Shown: positions 1-7,590 of the stretch, piece after piece
How the letters are laid out: every line of letters begins with the position of its first letter
Numbering within the stretch: the stretch's first letter is position 1
Source: Gymnopilus junonius
Lineage: Eukaryota; Basidiomycota; Agaricomycetes; Agaricales; Galerinaceae
Direction: 5' to 3'
Assembly: GCA_015501075.1 (NCBI GenBank)
Contig: JADNYJ010000780.1
Location: forward strand, 1-13,313
Length of the DNA stretch: 13,313 nt
Made by a program: the position numbers and the translations under genes
The notes under the pieces: generated by a model
What the model saw: the letters and a program-made list of their open reading frames with translations, nothing else
Database searches by the model: none
Told to the model about the DNA's origin: nothing

Positions 1-828
1 GTCCTGAAGGTATGTTAGCCTAGTGTAAATTTTTCTTTAATTTAGCTCATCCGTCCTCTTAGAACTTTGATTCACTGTCATGTTGGGTACAGTAAGTGTG
101 ATCGTCCGCGTCTTTGATAACCGCAAATATGGTTTACTAGCAGAAAGGCGAAATTATCGCCACTTTTGAAGTCTTCTATGCAGGCTTGATTTGAGCGCGG
201 CATCTTGTTCTTGGCACTAGGAAGCAGTTCAACTCGATTTCAGTGCCAGTTCCCTCAGCCAACCGCCTTTGACAACAATTTCACCTCCTTGACACCCCAG
301 GCCCTTCATGGAATATCCGACAGAGGCTATTCAAACCAGTCGCATTGCTCACCAGTTGCTTCTGTGTGGATTAGGACTTTCAGCGTTGACTCTCACAAAT
401 GACGTTTCCTAAGATACCGCAACGCTCTGGCGACAGTTTTGAAAGATATCCGCTCTGTCATTCTAAGAAATATCGTTCCGGCGCCTCGAACGTCATTCTC
501 TGATTTTGATATGGGTATAGTGTCGAATAAGCCACAATTCTGCGTGACATAGGCGAGGTATTTAGACAGACTCAAGCTACGTTGCTTAGTGAGTCTAGTT
601 AAAAAGGTAACTAAATCATTCGACCTATTGTGCCAAAAGGGGCGTATAAAGATTGGACTGCTCCGTTGTCCAGATTATCCTCGTGAATCCTCATTTCGCA
701 ACATTTAACTTCGAATTCATCCTCCACGTTGGTAATGTAACGGACGTTTGTAGCAAGGCTGGACATCCGAACGCTGGATATATTCGAATTCACCGACTAC
801 CAAAACTGTCACTTTACTGCTCGAAAAT
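1..828. other. No firm gene; possible splice signals at left edge
   Basis: No recognisable protein is encoded on either strand. At the left edge the plus strand shows splice-like signals: a GTATGT donor at 10, an acceptor ending at 45, a GTAAGT donor at 92 and an acceptor ending at 143. They could be the last exons of a gene entering from the left. Joining them gives only a short unrecognised peptide that stops soon after 143. The minus-strand open stretches at 393-575 and 611-793 lack recognisable content. Part of 611-828 is probably the 3' untranslated region of the minus-strand gene that stops at 829. Confidence 0.3.
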
Positions 829-1080
829 CTAGTATCCAGTATTGGAATTGCCACCAGCGTTGTTTCCACTGCCAATGCTACCACTTCCACCACTGACGTT
901 ACCGCTTCCATTGCCAGTATTGGCGCTACCAATGCCTCCGTTACCGTTCTCGTTTCCTCCGGTGTTGTTACCGCTTGAGTTATTTGGGCCGTAGCCATCC
1001 TCGGCGTGTTGTACTGGGGCTGCAAAGATGCCTACGATGGACGCGGCAAACAGGATGGCCAAGATGAAAAAGCTCTTCAT
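829..1080 (-). CDS. Small secreted Gly/Asn/Ser-rich protein
   Basis: This is an intronless 83-residue protein. Residues 1-20 are a textbook signal peptide: Lys at position 2, then a hydrophobic core of Phe, Ile, Leu, Ala and Val, with a likely cleavage in the IFA-APV stretch around residue 20. The mature part is about 62 residues. It begins with a short charged linker and then consists almost entirely of Gly, Asn and Ser with some Thr, arranged as irregular GN/GS repeats. It contains several Asn-x-Ser/Thr sequons (for example NSS, NGS and NVS) and no Cys. The start has a good fungal context, CAGAAACAATG, and TATA-like and CCAAT motifs lie upstream. By architecture this is a small secreted protein exported through the ER to the wall or medium. 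I do not recognise a family. Low-complexity Gly/Asn proteins can be wall or matrix components, but no function is shown here. Confidence 0.75.
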   Translation of the reverse strand: MKSFFILAILFAASIVGIFAAPVQHAEDGYGPNNSSGNNTGGNENGNGGIGSANTGNGSGNVSGGSGSIGSGNNAGGNSNTGY

Positions 1081-1143
1081 TGTTTCTGTGGTGAAAAGGT
1101 CAGATATTACTCGTGGGTTGGGCCTTCTGGGATACCAACAATG

Positions 1144-1188
1144 ATTGGTGCTATTGAAGGAGGGTGAGGGATAAATTTTCGATTTATA
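1144..1188 (-). promoter_or_regulatory. Core promoter motifs of the small secreted protein gene
   Basis: Read on the minus strand, a TATAAAT box lies at 1188-1182, about 100 bp upstream of the start codon at 1080. A CCAAT motif lies at 1148-1144. The region around 1172-1200 is AT-rich and symmetrical, with repeated TTTTCGA blocks flanking the TATA box. Order and spacing are plausible for a fungal core promoter, but the assignment rests on motifs alone. Confidence 0.4.
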
Positions 1189-1613
1189 ATTTTCGAAATT
1201 TCACTCACTTTCGATCGAGTTTGCTGAGGACTCTGACTTTCTGAGTTCAGGGATGGATGGTTTTATACTTGGGCGTACCACGTATTCCAAAAAGATGATC
1301 ATTGAAAAATCTAGACTGTCTGATCCTGCCAACTTTCCCTCACTTTACATTAGTCGAGAAGGCCTCTCAATAGATTCAACTCAACGTGCCAGAAGCAGGA
1401 TAGATTTCAGCGATCAATGTCTCCGTCGAGAGACAACCCTGCGAACTGGACGATTCTTGGTAAAGTCTTGGTATAAATAAGCGATAACCTTTTCATGTGT
1501 AGGCAAGTGTAGGTAAAGCCAACCTAGAATTCGGGACAATGCGTTATTAGACCTGTGCCACAACTCGGTTTACTTGACTCTAAGCCAGAACCTAGTGGAC
1601 CTTTCCCATCAGC

Positions 1614-1624
1614 GATAAGATAAG
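1614..1624 (+). promoter_or_regulatory. Tandem GATA motifs
   Basis: The sequence GATAAGATAAG gives two overlapping GATAAG sites about 530 bp upstream of the minus-strand secreted-protein gene. GATA sites bind fungal zinc-finger regulators such as the nitrogen and light factors. Whether this pair is used is unknown, since single GATA motifs arise often by chance. Confidence 0.2.
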
Positions 1625-1859
1625 ATCGACAGAAACCGAGTCATGATCACCTCCAACGTTTCCTTCCAATGTCGATCCTTCTCAACGTCGACTTTCATAT
1701 GAACTTTATCTCTGCACTTGTATTTACCAGAGCTGGCGCTATTCTGATGCAATATCGCACCGTGCATTCATATTCCGATAGACCCTTGACTATTTAATCC
1801 TAGCTCTCAATTATCATTCACATTCATGTACTTAATACGCGTTCTACCTTGTTTTTTTA

Positions 1860-1901
1860 GTTCTCAGTTCATATGAAGAAGCACTTTTACAGACTGAGAA
1901 C
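1860..1901. repeat. Short perfect inverted repeat
   Basis: GTTCTCAGT at 1860-1868 is the exact reverse complement of ACTGAGAAC at 1893-1901, with a 24-base loop. It lies in non-coding DNA just after a run of T. It could form a hairpin or be a dyad binding site. I cannot tie it to any element. Confidence 0.4.
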
Positions 1902-2286
1902 CAGGCTTTGGATCTGATTCTCATTTGTTCTCGCGTTGTAGAACACAGGTTTGAGAACGGCATGTAAGTTTTCGTCGATTATCGCATACCTCCCGTCAAA
2001 CTTGCCACTTGACGTGCGGACAACATGACACTATCTGCCGAACACCAGGAGGACTTCGTAGATCCAACGTAGAAGAAAAACTTGGGTTACATGAATGTTC
2101 TGTAAATACAAATAGAATACACGCTACTGTAGAGCCCTTGAATAGAGTCTACTCGACTGCTACGGCGATAGACAGAAAGTAAGACTGACGTATCGTTTAT
2201 GCCAATGAAAGTAGATACACGCCCCAATAACAATAGCTGTGGATTGCTCGCCATATTCCGGCAAAATAAATTAATAAATGGTCGTC

Positions 2287-3637
2287 CTAAAAGCCTGCCC
2301 TGCACCATCGCTTGTGTTCAGGCCATGCGAGCTTTTGACTATAAACATAACCGATTAACCGGAAGAGATTTGTTGCAGGACGGCATTTAGATCTTACCAT
2401 TCCTTTCCGCAATAGAATTCGATGGTACACCTAATATAACCAAGCAGCATTAGCAAGGGAAAAATAGAATGAATCACTTGACGTACCTTGAGCACAAGTT
2501 CAAATCCCTCTTCTTGCTAGCTTTACAACGCGCGCATGCGCGGTAATGTCTAGATTGCCACTCAGAGCCTCGGAATGATACCCTGGTATTCTTGTCACCG
2601 ATGACCTTATCTCGAACGGTCTGGGGTATAGGAACGGGGTTAGACTTGAGGTTGGGGTCTTGAGCGCGGACACTGTCGATCTTGAATACATCGCTTGCTA
2701 AGAGGCATGGCAGGACCGTTCCGGGAGTCACGGTGAAAAATGGAGGTAAATCCCTCTCAGTGAAAGGATCGACGAACGGATTTGTGTTGAATGATAGGAA
2801 GCTCTTGCCGAGTCGAAAATCCGGTGCCTCAAGTTGATCTTCTGTTACATATGTCGCCCGCACCCTGCGAAGAAACCTGTTAGGTATTGGCGGCGAAGGA
2901 TAAAACACGTTTACCACGACACTGGTGCGTCATCGTGAAAGATGCACATGCACATAGCCATGAAGCGGTGAGCATGCCATTTTGTCAGCTTTGCATAGTC
3001 CTCATGAGAAAATCCTGATGCATCTGCGTATTTCATTCTTTAGGGAGCTGTCATCGTGCAGAAAGAAAGTAAGATACTTACCTGATGGAGAAGGGAACAC
3101 CATGACCAGGAGGCACCTATCCACGAAAGCGTCCGTAAAAACCAGATGACCCCAGTCCCTCTAAAATATCATAGAGGTATGAGGCAAAACAAAACAAATT
3201 ACACGGCGTACAAACCTCACGTTTCGAGGAAGCTTTCACGATCTACAGTACTATAATTCAGGAGCTGCATATGTCAGACATCGAAGTGGACGTACTTCAT
3301 ACACATACATTGCCATAAGCCATGCCACCTTTTGCTCCCCCTCACCATTCGAGTTGGAATCCATCCACTCGACAACTTTTCTTCTCGGTAGATACGCTTC
3401 AGGACCGAGGGTCCCCATGTCCTTCAGAAACATCGCTCTCGTATCCATGATGGTTTTGTTTCTTCGGCAGAGTCGTGTTTGGAACATCACAGTAGCGGCA
3501 CATGTAGTTTGATAGTTAAGCTGAAAAAGTGGGGCTAGACGTCTAGTCGCGTGAATGAGCTCAACATAGCTGCGGAAGTTCAAGATGCCTTACTTAGCTT
3601 CGGCCAATTGCTCGGGTGTAAAGTCATTAGATTCCAT
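2287..3637 (-). CDS. MYND-type zinc finger protein (seven exons)
   Basis: I rebuilt this spliced gene by hand. Exons on the minus strand are 3637-3594, 3542-3296, 3160-3082, 3023-2915, 2864-2487, 2430-2398 and 2338-2287, giving 313 residues. The introns are 51, 135, 58, 50, 56 and 59 bp with GT-AG ends, and reading phase is kept at each junction. The last three exons join into a complete C-terminal MYND finger: C270-x2-C273-x10-C284-x2-C287-x5-C293-x3-C297-x7-H305-x3-C309, with the usual Tyr before C293 and CQ at 297-298. No continuous frame shows this finger, because introns cut it after codon 285 and inside C297. MYND fingers bind two zinc ions and usually mediate protein contacts. Residues 1-265 are not a domain I recognise; there is no SET domain. 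The 3' half is secure. The first intron, the start codon and the long second intron (3295-3161) are less certain; an alternative start is the ATG at 3448. Confidence 0.8.
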
Positions 3638-3862
3638 ATCAATGCTATATCCCTGTATGCTTCCCAGTTACAGGTACAAAGTTATGAAAGGCAAAGCAAA
3701 ATGTGGGCAGAATGGAAAGACGTTCGAGGAGGAACGGATTCAACCGTGACGGAAAAGCGGAGGAAGCTATTATGTAATACCGTGAATACCTCATGATGTA
3801 AATGAAAGGTTTTACTCGTCACTCAAACATCAGTTTTCCTTATCATTTGCTCAATCTTGGCC

Positions 3863-5301
3863 ATGGAAGAATCAGAAACTCTGAAGATACTACCTCCAGA
3901 ACTATTACAGACAATATTCGATATTATTTACAGAGAAACCGGCTCTTGCGCAACATTGGAAGCACTTTCATGTGCCAACTCATATCTTTGCTCCATAGCG
4001 CAGCCATACCTACTCCGCAACATTGTTTTGCACTCGCATGAAACCAATTTTACGAAAACGCTGTATAACTCTGATCGTAATCTTACCCTCTATAATCCTG
4101 CTTCACACTTCCTTCAAACCTTGCACGCTTCACCACATATTGCATTGTACATACAAGTGCTCACACTACCGCCTGCGCCTCTCGCATTAAATGAACACCC
4201 GCCCCTATATCACTGGTTAGATACCGATGCTGCATTGGCTCAAGTGTTCCCACTTCTTGTCAACCTTCAACGAATATCGATCGCTGGTGATCAGGCATCA
4301 ACGTCCTGTTGGCCGAAACATGTGCAGAAGTTGTGGGATAAGACATCGATTTCCACTAGAGAAGCCCTCGCAAACGTTTTCGCCGCAGACCGTTTATTAG
4401 AAATAGATTTGACTGGCATCGACTCTGTCCCTGTCTCTCTACTCAGATCTCTATCTTCTCTGAAGAGATTATCAATCGCTAACCTGGATATGACGGAATC
4501 CAAGCCTGATCCTCTGGGCTCGGTTTCGACTTATCGACATTGCTTACCCCTCGATGACCCGATTACCCCCCAGTCTGCTCCAGGTTCTTCCTCTCTGGAG
4601 TACCTCCATATCGAGGAGATCGGAAGGTCAAGCGACCTATCAGTGCTTTCGTCACCTTCATTTCCATTCGACCTCGCCCAATTACACATGCTTAGCTTTT
4701 CCCCATGCGGAATCGACAGCATGCACAATCTTTCGAAACATTTCGGGTTTTTGACAAATTTGCGACTTTGCACAGCCAACCTTGACAGTAAGTTCGATTC
4801 GCTCTTCCAAATGCAAATGAAGGCCTTAGCCCACTAACGACCTCTTTAGTCAATACAATGTATAGTCTGAGGCTGGGCGGTAGTGCACATCTATATTTTC
4901 CTTTTAATTTCGCCCCGCCTCCACTACATTTCTTGCACCTGCAGTCCTTGACAATCGAGGCAGCATTTACAGTTTCAACATTTCCTGATGGCATTCTCAT
5001 CAATCACTTCTCAAGCCCCCTTGATTGGATTGTCTACTTTCTGGAAAAAGGATTATCGTGGGACGCAAGGAATCTAACCCTCAGATTATCATTCCCGTCG
5101 CCCTCTCTTGAATTATTCCGACATATCGATGCTGATTGGAGGCGACTGGCCTGCTGCTTGAAATTAGAGATGTTTGCTAAGCTGGTTAGGATGAATGTGC
5201 AGGTGGTTGATTTGTCCGATGAGGGACTTGACGTGTTACAACGGTGTAAATGTTTCCAGGAACTATCGACCACGATTGGTTTCGTCCTTTCAACCCCTTA
5301 G
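3863..5301 (+). CDS. F-box-like / LRR-type protein (two exons)
   Basis: Exons 3863-4787 and 4850-5301 encode 458 residues. The intron (4788-4849, 62 bp) has a GTAAGT donor, a CACTAAC branch site and a TTTAG acceptor, and it joins the frames in phase. The start is the ATG at 3863 in a GGCCATGG context. Residues 7-50 resemble an F-box: an LPPELLQTIF core, then Leu/Cys/Ala-rich helices ending in a PYLLRNIVL-like strand, the form common in the expanded F-box families of mushrooms. The rest is Leu-rich with irregular strand-helix segments (for example SLKRLSIANL and LEYLHIEEI), as expected of degenerate leucine-rich repeats that choose substrates for an SCF ubiquitin ligase. Substrate and SCF membership are inference. 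The 3' end is unsure: a TAG ends the frame at 5299-5301, but donor- and acceptor-like sites at 5322 and 5379, and an open stretch at 5380-5519, could mean a further exon or a decayed end. Confidence 0.7.
4788..4849 (+). other. Spliceosomal intron in the F-box-like gene
   Basis: This 62-bp interval starts GTAAGT, has CTAAC at 4834-4838 and ends CTCTTTAG. Removing it joins two long frames in phase, through an Ile codon split after its first base. It is one of the clearest introns in the window and shows the splice-signal style of this genome. Confidence 0.85.
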
Positions 5302-5379
5302 CAGTATAAAGCGGAGTAAAGGTATGTCATTCTTGTGAGATTCTACTTCGTTCACAGGGATTAAAATACTGATAGACAG

Positions 5380-5519
5380 ATTACCTTCTGCATTTACGGT
5401 AGTCCTGGTTCGAAGAAGAAATGCCCACGCAATTTCGTACGAACGTTAATAGAATTCATCACCAACTTACATAGGCAGAATATAGTTGAACTATTCCAAA
5501 TCCATGGCGAAAATAAAGA
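5380..5519 (+). other. Open stretch after the F-box gene, possible lost or extra exon
   Basis: After an AG acceptor-like site at 5378-5379, a frame of 46 codons runs to a TAA. It is rich in Lys/Arg, Phe and Ile (segments such as TFCIYGSP and RTLIEFITNLH) and ends near IHGENKE. It resembles the C-terminal part of fungal F-box proteins in style. No donor in the previous exon joins it in phase without crossing the TAG at 5299. It is either an exon cut off by mutation or chance. Confidence 0.2.
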
Positions 5520-5803
5520 ATAAGGAGAAAGAATTAAGAGAGGGAGATATTCTGACGAAGACATGCTATGCGCAAGAGAATGATTCATGCTACTTGGCCG
5601 TGGTCAAAGCTGCTGCTTTCGATTTCGCCTCACTAACCATTGACTGGACTCTAACATGGAACTCGCCTTCTCCCACCGTTTTCCAATCTGAGGAAAGGGA
5701 CAGCACGCTTGACATGGGAGGAGGAATTGACGACAATGCAATTCCGGCAGCGTACGGTCAAGTACTAATGAGGAACCTGGTTGCACAAAACTTCAGAATT
5801 TGA
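5504..5803 (+). CDS. Hypothetical 99-residue protein
   Basis: An ATG-started frame of 99 codons. The N-terminal 20 residues are strongly charged (Lys/Glu-rich). The middle is Ala/Leu/Thr-rich with a WTLTW motif, and a Gly-Gly-Gly stretch lies near residue 75. I do not recognise a family. There is no signal peptide or membrane segment. It overlaps the 5380-5519 open stretch in another frame by 16 bases. Composition is protein-like but the frame is short and unsupported, so it may be chance. Confidence 0.25.
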   Translation: MAKIKNKEKELREGDILTKTCYAQENDSCYLAVVKAAAFDFASLTIDWTLTWNSPSPTVFQSEERDSTLDMGGGIDDNAIPAAYGQVLMRNLVAQNFRI

Positions 5804-6204
5804 ACAGGGTGCACCTTATTGAGCGCAAAGACCATCTGCTCGTACAAACAAGGGACGTAATTAATTGTCGGGCAGAAATTTTGTGGAATAGCAGTCTGAG
5901 GACTGGCAATATTAAGACTACTACATTCCAAATAGTGATGAACGCCCCCAGTTGAGTGGCTATCATGGGTAGATTGAGTCTAAGTTCACCGGCCGTCAGG
6001 AAATAAAGTGCACAAGGAACATGATAGCCTCACTGGTTGATCTACATTTGCAGGACTTGTATTTAGCGTCGGGAGAAGGGAACTTCAATAAATGTTATCG
6101 GTAAAATATCGAGTTTCAGGTACGTTGGATCCAAGCTCATAGCTTGAACTTTTCGTGTACGCATTCGGTGCGCACCCACACCAGGGATTACCTTCCCAAG
6201 GTAA
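5804..6204. other. Intergenic, nothing recognised
   Basis: No recognisable gene, repeat or RNA is visible. Minus-strand open frames spanning 6063-6462 have no recognisable content and overlap the plus-strand acidic frame that follows. Confidence 0.4.
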
Positions 6205-6681
6205 ATGTCGGATTCGGGAGAAGGATTCGATGACGTGTGTCGATCTGAGACAGATACCGTACAGAAAGATGAGAATGGATTGTGGACAATCGCGGGCAGG
6301 TCGGAAGAAGCAGAAAAGCGGAAAGGAAATACTATATTTAACACCGACATGATTGACGATCTTAGGCGATCTTGGTACACCCAAACTCCGGGTCGACTCC
6401 TTGATTTCTAAATTTCGCAGAGGTTGCCAAGAAGGAATGGCACTGAAGATCTTTATTTTCAAGCAGAAGAGGTCAGTATCGACGACTTCAGCTCAGAACT
6501 GCGGATGGGCCTGGACTCCGGGACGGAATCGCCGATTTCGCAGAGGTTGCAAAAAAAAGCGCAATCATATGAAGAAAGGAAGACCTTTCCTTTCAAGCGA
6601 TGTCACTGCATACGAGACGTCCCAGCATTTATTCAAAGGATACATCATATGATGGATAACGCTCGTATTGACAGACTTTAA
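6205..6681 (+). pseudogene. Acidic hypothetical protein frame broken by one stop
   Basis: A single plus-strand frame runs from the ATG at 6205 to a stop at 6679-6681 and is interrupted only by a TAA at 6409-6411. The first part (67 codons) is rich in Asp, Glu and Ser (MSDSGEGFDD at its start). The second part (about 89 codons) stays acidic and then turns basic. Both parts contain ISQRL followed by a basic stretch, encoded by an exact 16-bp repeat. The stop sits just before the first ISQRL. No standard-size intron removes it in phase. This could be a gene inactivated by one mutation, two exons with a boundary I cannot place, or chance. The family is unknown. Confidence 0.3.
6412..6550 (+). repeat. 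Exact 16-bp direct repeat, 123 bp apart
   Basis: ATTTCGCAGAGGTTGC occurs at 6412-6427 and 6535-6550. Each copy is preceded by ACTCCGGG (6385-6392 and 6515-6522). The 123-bp spacing is a multiple of three, so both copies encode the same peptide in the acidic frame. It looks like an old, diverged tandem duplication. Confidence 0.6.
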
Positions 6682-6836
6682 CGTAGAATTGAGTTGCTCG
6701 ACATCACGATTGAAGGTATTCGAGGGTAAAATTATCGATAACTTGTTCTTTCAAATGTAGAGTAACCATCTCTTTCAGAGATAAAGAGGTGAGTAGCACG
6801 CCCAGTCTCGGAAAGGTATTGTTTAAATATACGAAC

Positions 6837-7235
6837 TTACATCTCTTCTCTCCCCTTGCTCTCATCCTCGCCACCCTCGCCACCTTCACTACCAGCTGTT
6901 AAGAACGGATGCACATCAGAAAAAGTGACCATTTGGTGTATTAGAGTATATTACCTCGCAGTGAATACAAGAACGCTATTACAATCCGTTGAAGAATGCG
7001 AGACTTGTAGCTAGAACTGCAAAGAAATGTATGTGGATGCAGGTTATGTACCGCGTTACAAAAAATGTATACGGAATGTATTGACATCGAAGATCCCTCA
7101 GCCTCTAATGTACTGATAAAACAGACATGCAGTGTTTTTGCATTGGCTTACCAGGCTCGTGGTCTTACTGACATTGGCATAACGAAGTTGTGGCCTCGCT
7201 GCAATACTTGCGACTGCAATGCAATCAAGCTGCAT
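6837..7235 (-). CDS. Possible small four-exon gene, unknown function
   Basis: I inferred exons on the minus strand at 7235-7152, 7104-7073, 7016-6955 and 6895-6837, giving 78 residues. The introns are 47, 56 and 59 bp with GT-AG ends, and phase is kept at all three joins. The third intron is the clearest: it has a CTGAT branch and ends TTCTTAACAG. Residues 1-28 have few acidic residues and several Arg and Lys, which could suit a mitochondrial presequence. The middle is basic and hydrophobic (RIVIAFLYSL), and the tail is Gly/Glu-rich and acidic (GSEGGEGGEDES). A GTAAGT at 6840 could splice on to a short exon ending near 6732 instead of stopping at 6837. I recognise no family. The gene lies just downstream of the Plavaka remnant on the same strand. 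Short exons can fit by chance, so this is tentative. Confidence 0.4.
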
Positions 7236-7429
7236 TTCACGTAGCCTTGATTACATTGATTTATACGGCCGCATCACTCAATTCATTGGGATATAAAATG
7301 TGTAGTCAGTACTGCATAGATATGTGATACAGGTCATCCAATACACCGCGATCTAAAGCTCGTCATAGCCCAACTCCTCGATATCCAGATCTTGACCCAT
7401 TCCATCCCCTTCTGGTCCAAATTCTTGTT

Positions 7430-7590
7430 CGTCCGGCTCCTCCAAATGTTCCTCATCTTCCTCTGAATTGTTGGTCTCGCTTGATTGGTCTCCTCTAATC
7501 CCAAAATCCCATTCTTCTTCGTCGATCTCACCCACGTCACTTAGATCCTCCTCGTCCATTCCGTCATCCTCCTCCTCCTCTTCTACTTCA
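7430..7590 (-). repeat. Low-complexity acidic-tail coding tract
   Basis: A plus-strand run of TCC/TCT/TCT-like triplets, for example 7567-7583, encodes Glu/Asp runs on the minus strand in the C-terminal tail of the transposase. Such acidic tails are normal for Plavaka proteins. The triplet tract is prone to slippage. Confidence 0.5.

Larger units (their letters stand above)
1189..2286. other. Intergenic region, no gene recognised
   Basis: About 1.1 kb separates the upstream side of the secreted-protein gene from the 3' end of the MYND-finger gene. Continuous frames here are short and unlike proteins. The only structure I can point to is a tandem GATA motif near 1614 and a perfect 9-bp inverted repeat at 1860-1901. 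The right part, next to 2287, should contain the 3' untranslated region of the MYND gene. Confidence 0.5.

Noticed and set aside
46..143. A His-Cys-His triplet in a possible exon at 46-91, suggesting the end of a multicopper oxidase
   Set aside because: The residues expected after the HCH motif in laccases and ferroxidases are missing, and joining the next exon in phase gives a short unrelated peptide.
205..402. Plus-strand open frame of 65 codons
   Set aside because: It begins with TTG, not ATG, has no recognisable motif, and lies in a region without support on either strand.
611..793. Minus-strand frame downstream of the secreted-protein gene
   Set aside because: It could be a second exon, but the secreted protein already ends in a clean stop at 829 and no donor joins it in phase. 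More likely 3' untranslated region.
1253..1480. Plus-strand ATG frame of 75 codons divergent from the secreted-protein gene
   Set aside because: Composition is unremarkable, there are no domain or targeting features, and the length is within what chance produces. I found no splice sites that extend it.
3857..3862. TTG start two codons upstream of the F-box ATG
   Set aside because: The organism is eukaryotic and the ATG at 3863 has a good context, so the alternative start is not needed.
4788..4800. AGTTCGATTC resembling a tRNA T-loop
   Set aside because: It lies at the donor end of the F-box gene intron and no acceptor stem or anticodon arm can be folded around it.
7236..7352. Terminal inverted repeat for the Plavaka element
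   Set aside because: Comparing by eye with the reverse complement of 11527-11866 gave only scattered matches of 6-7 bases, which are expected by chance.
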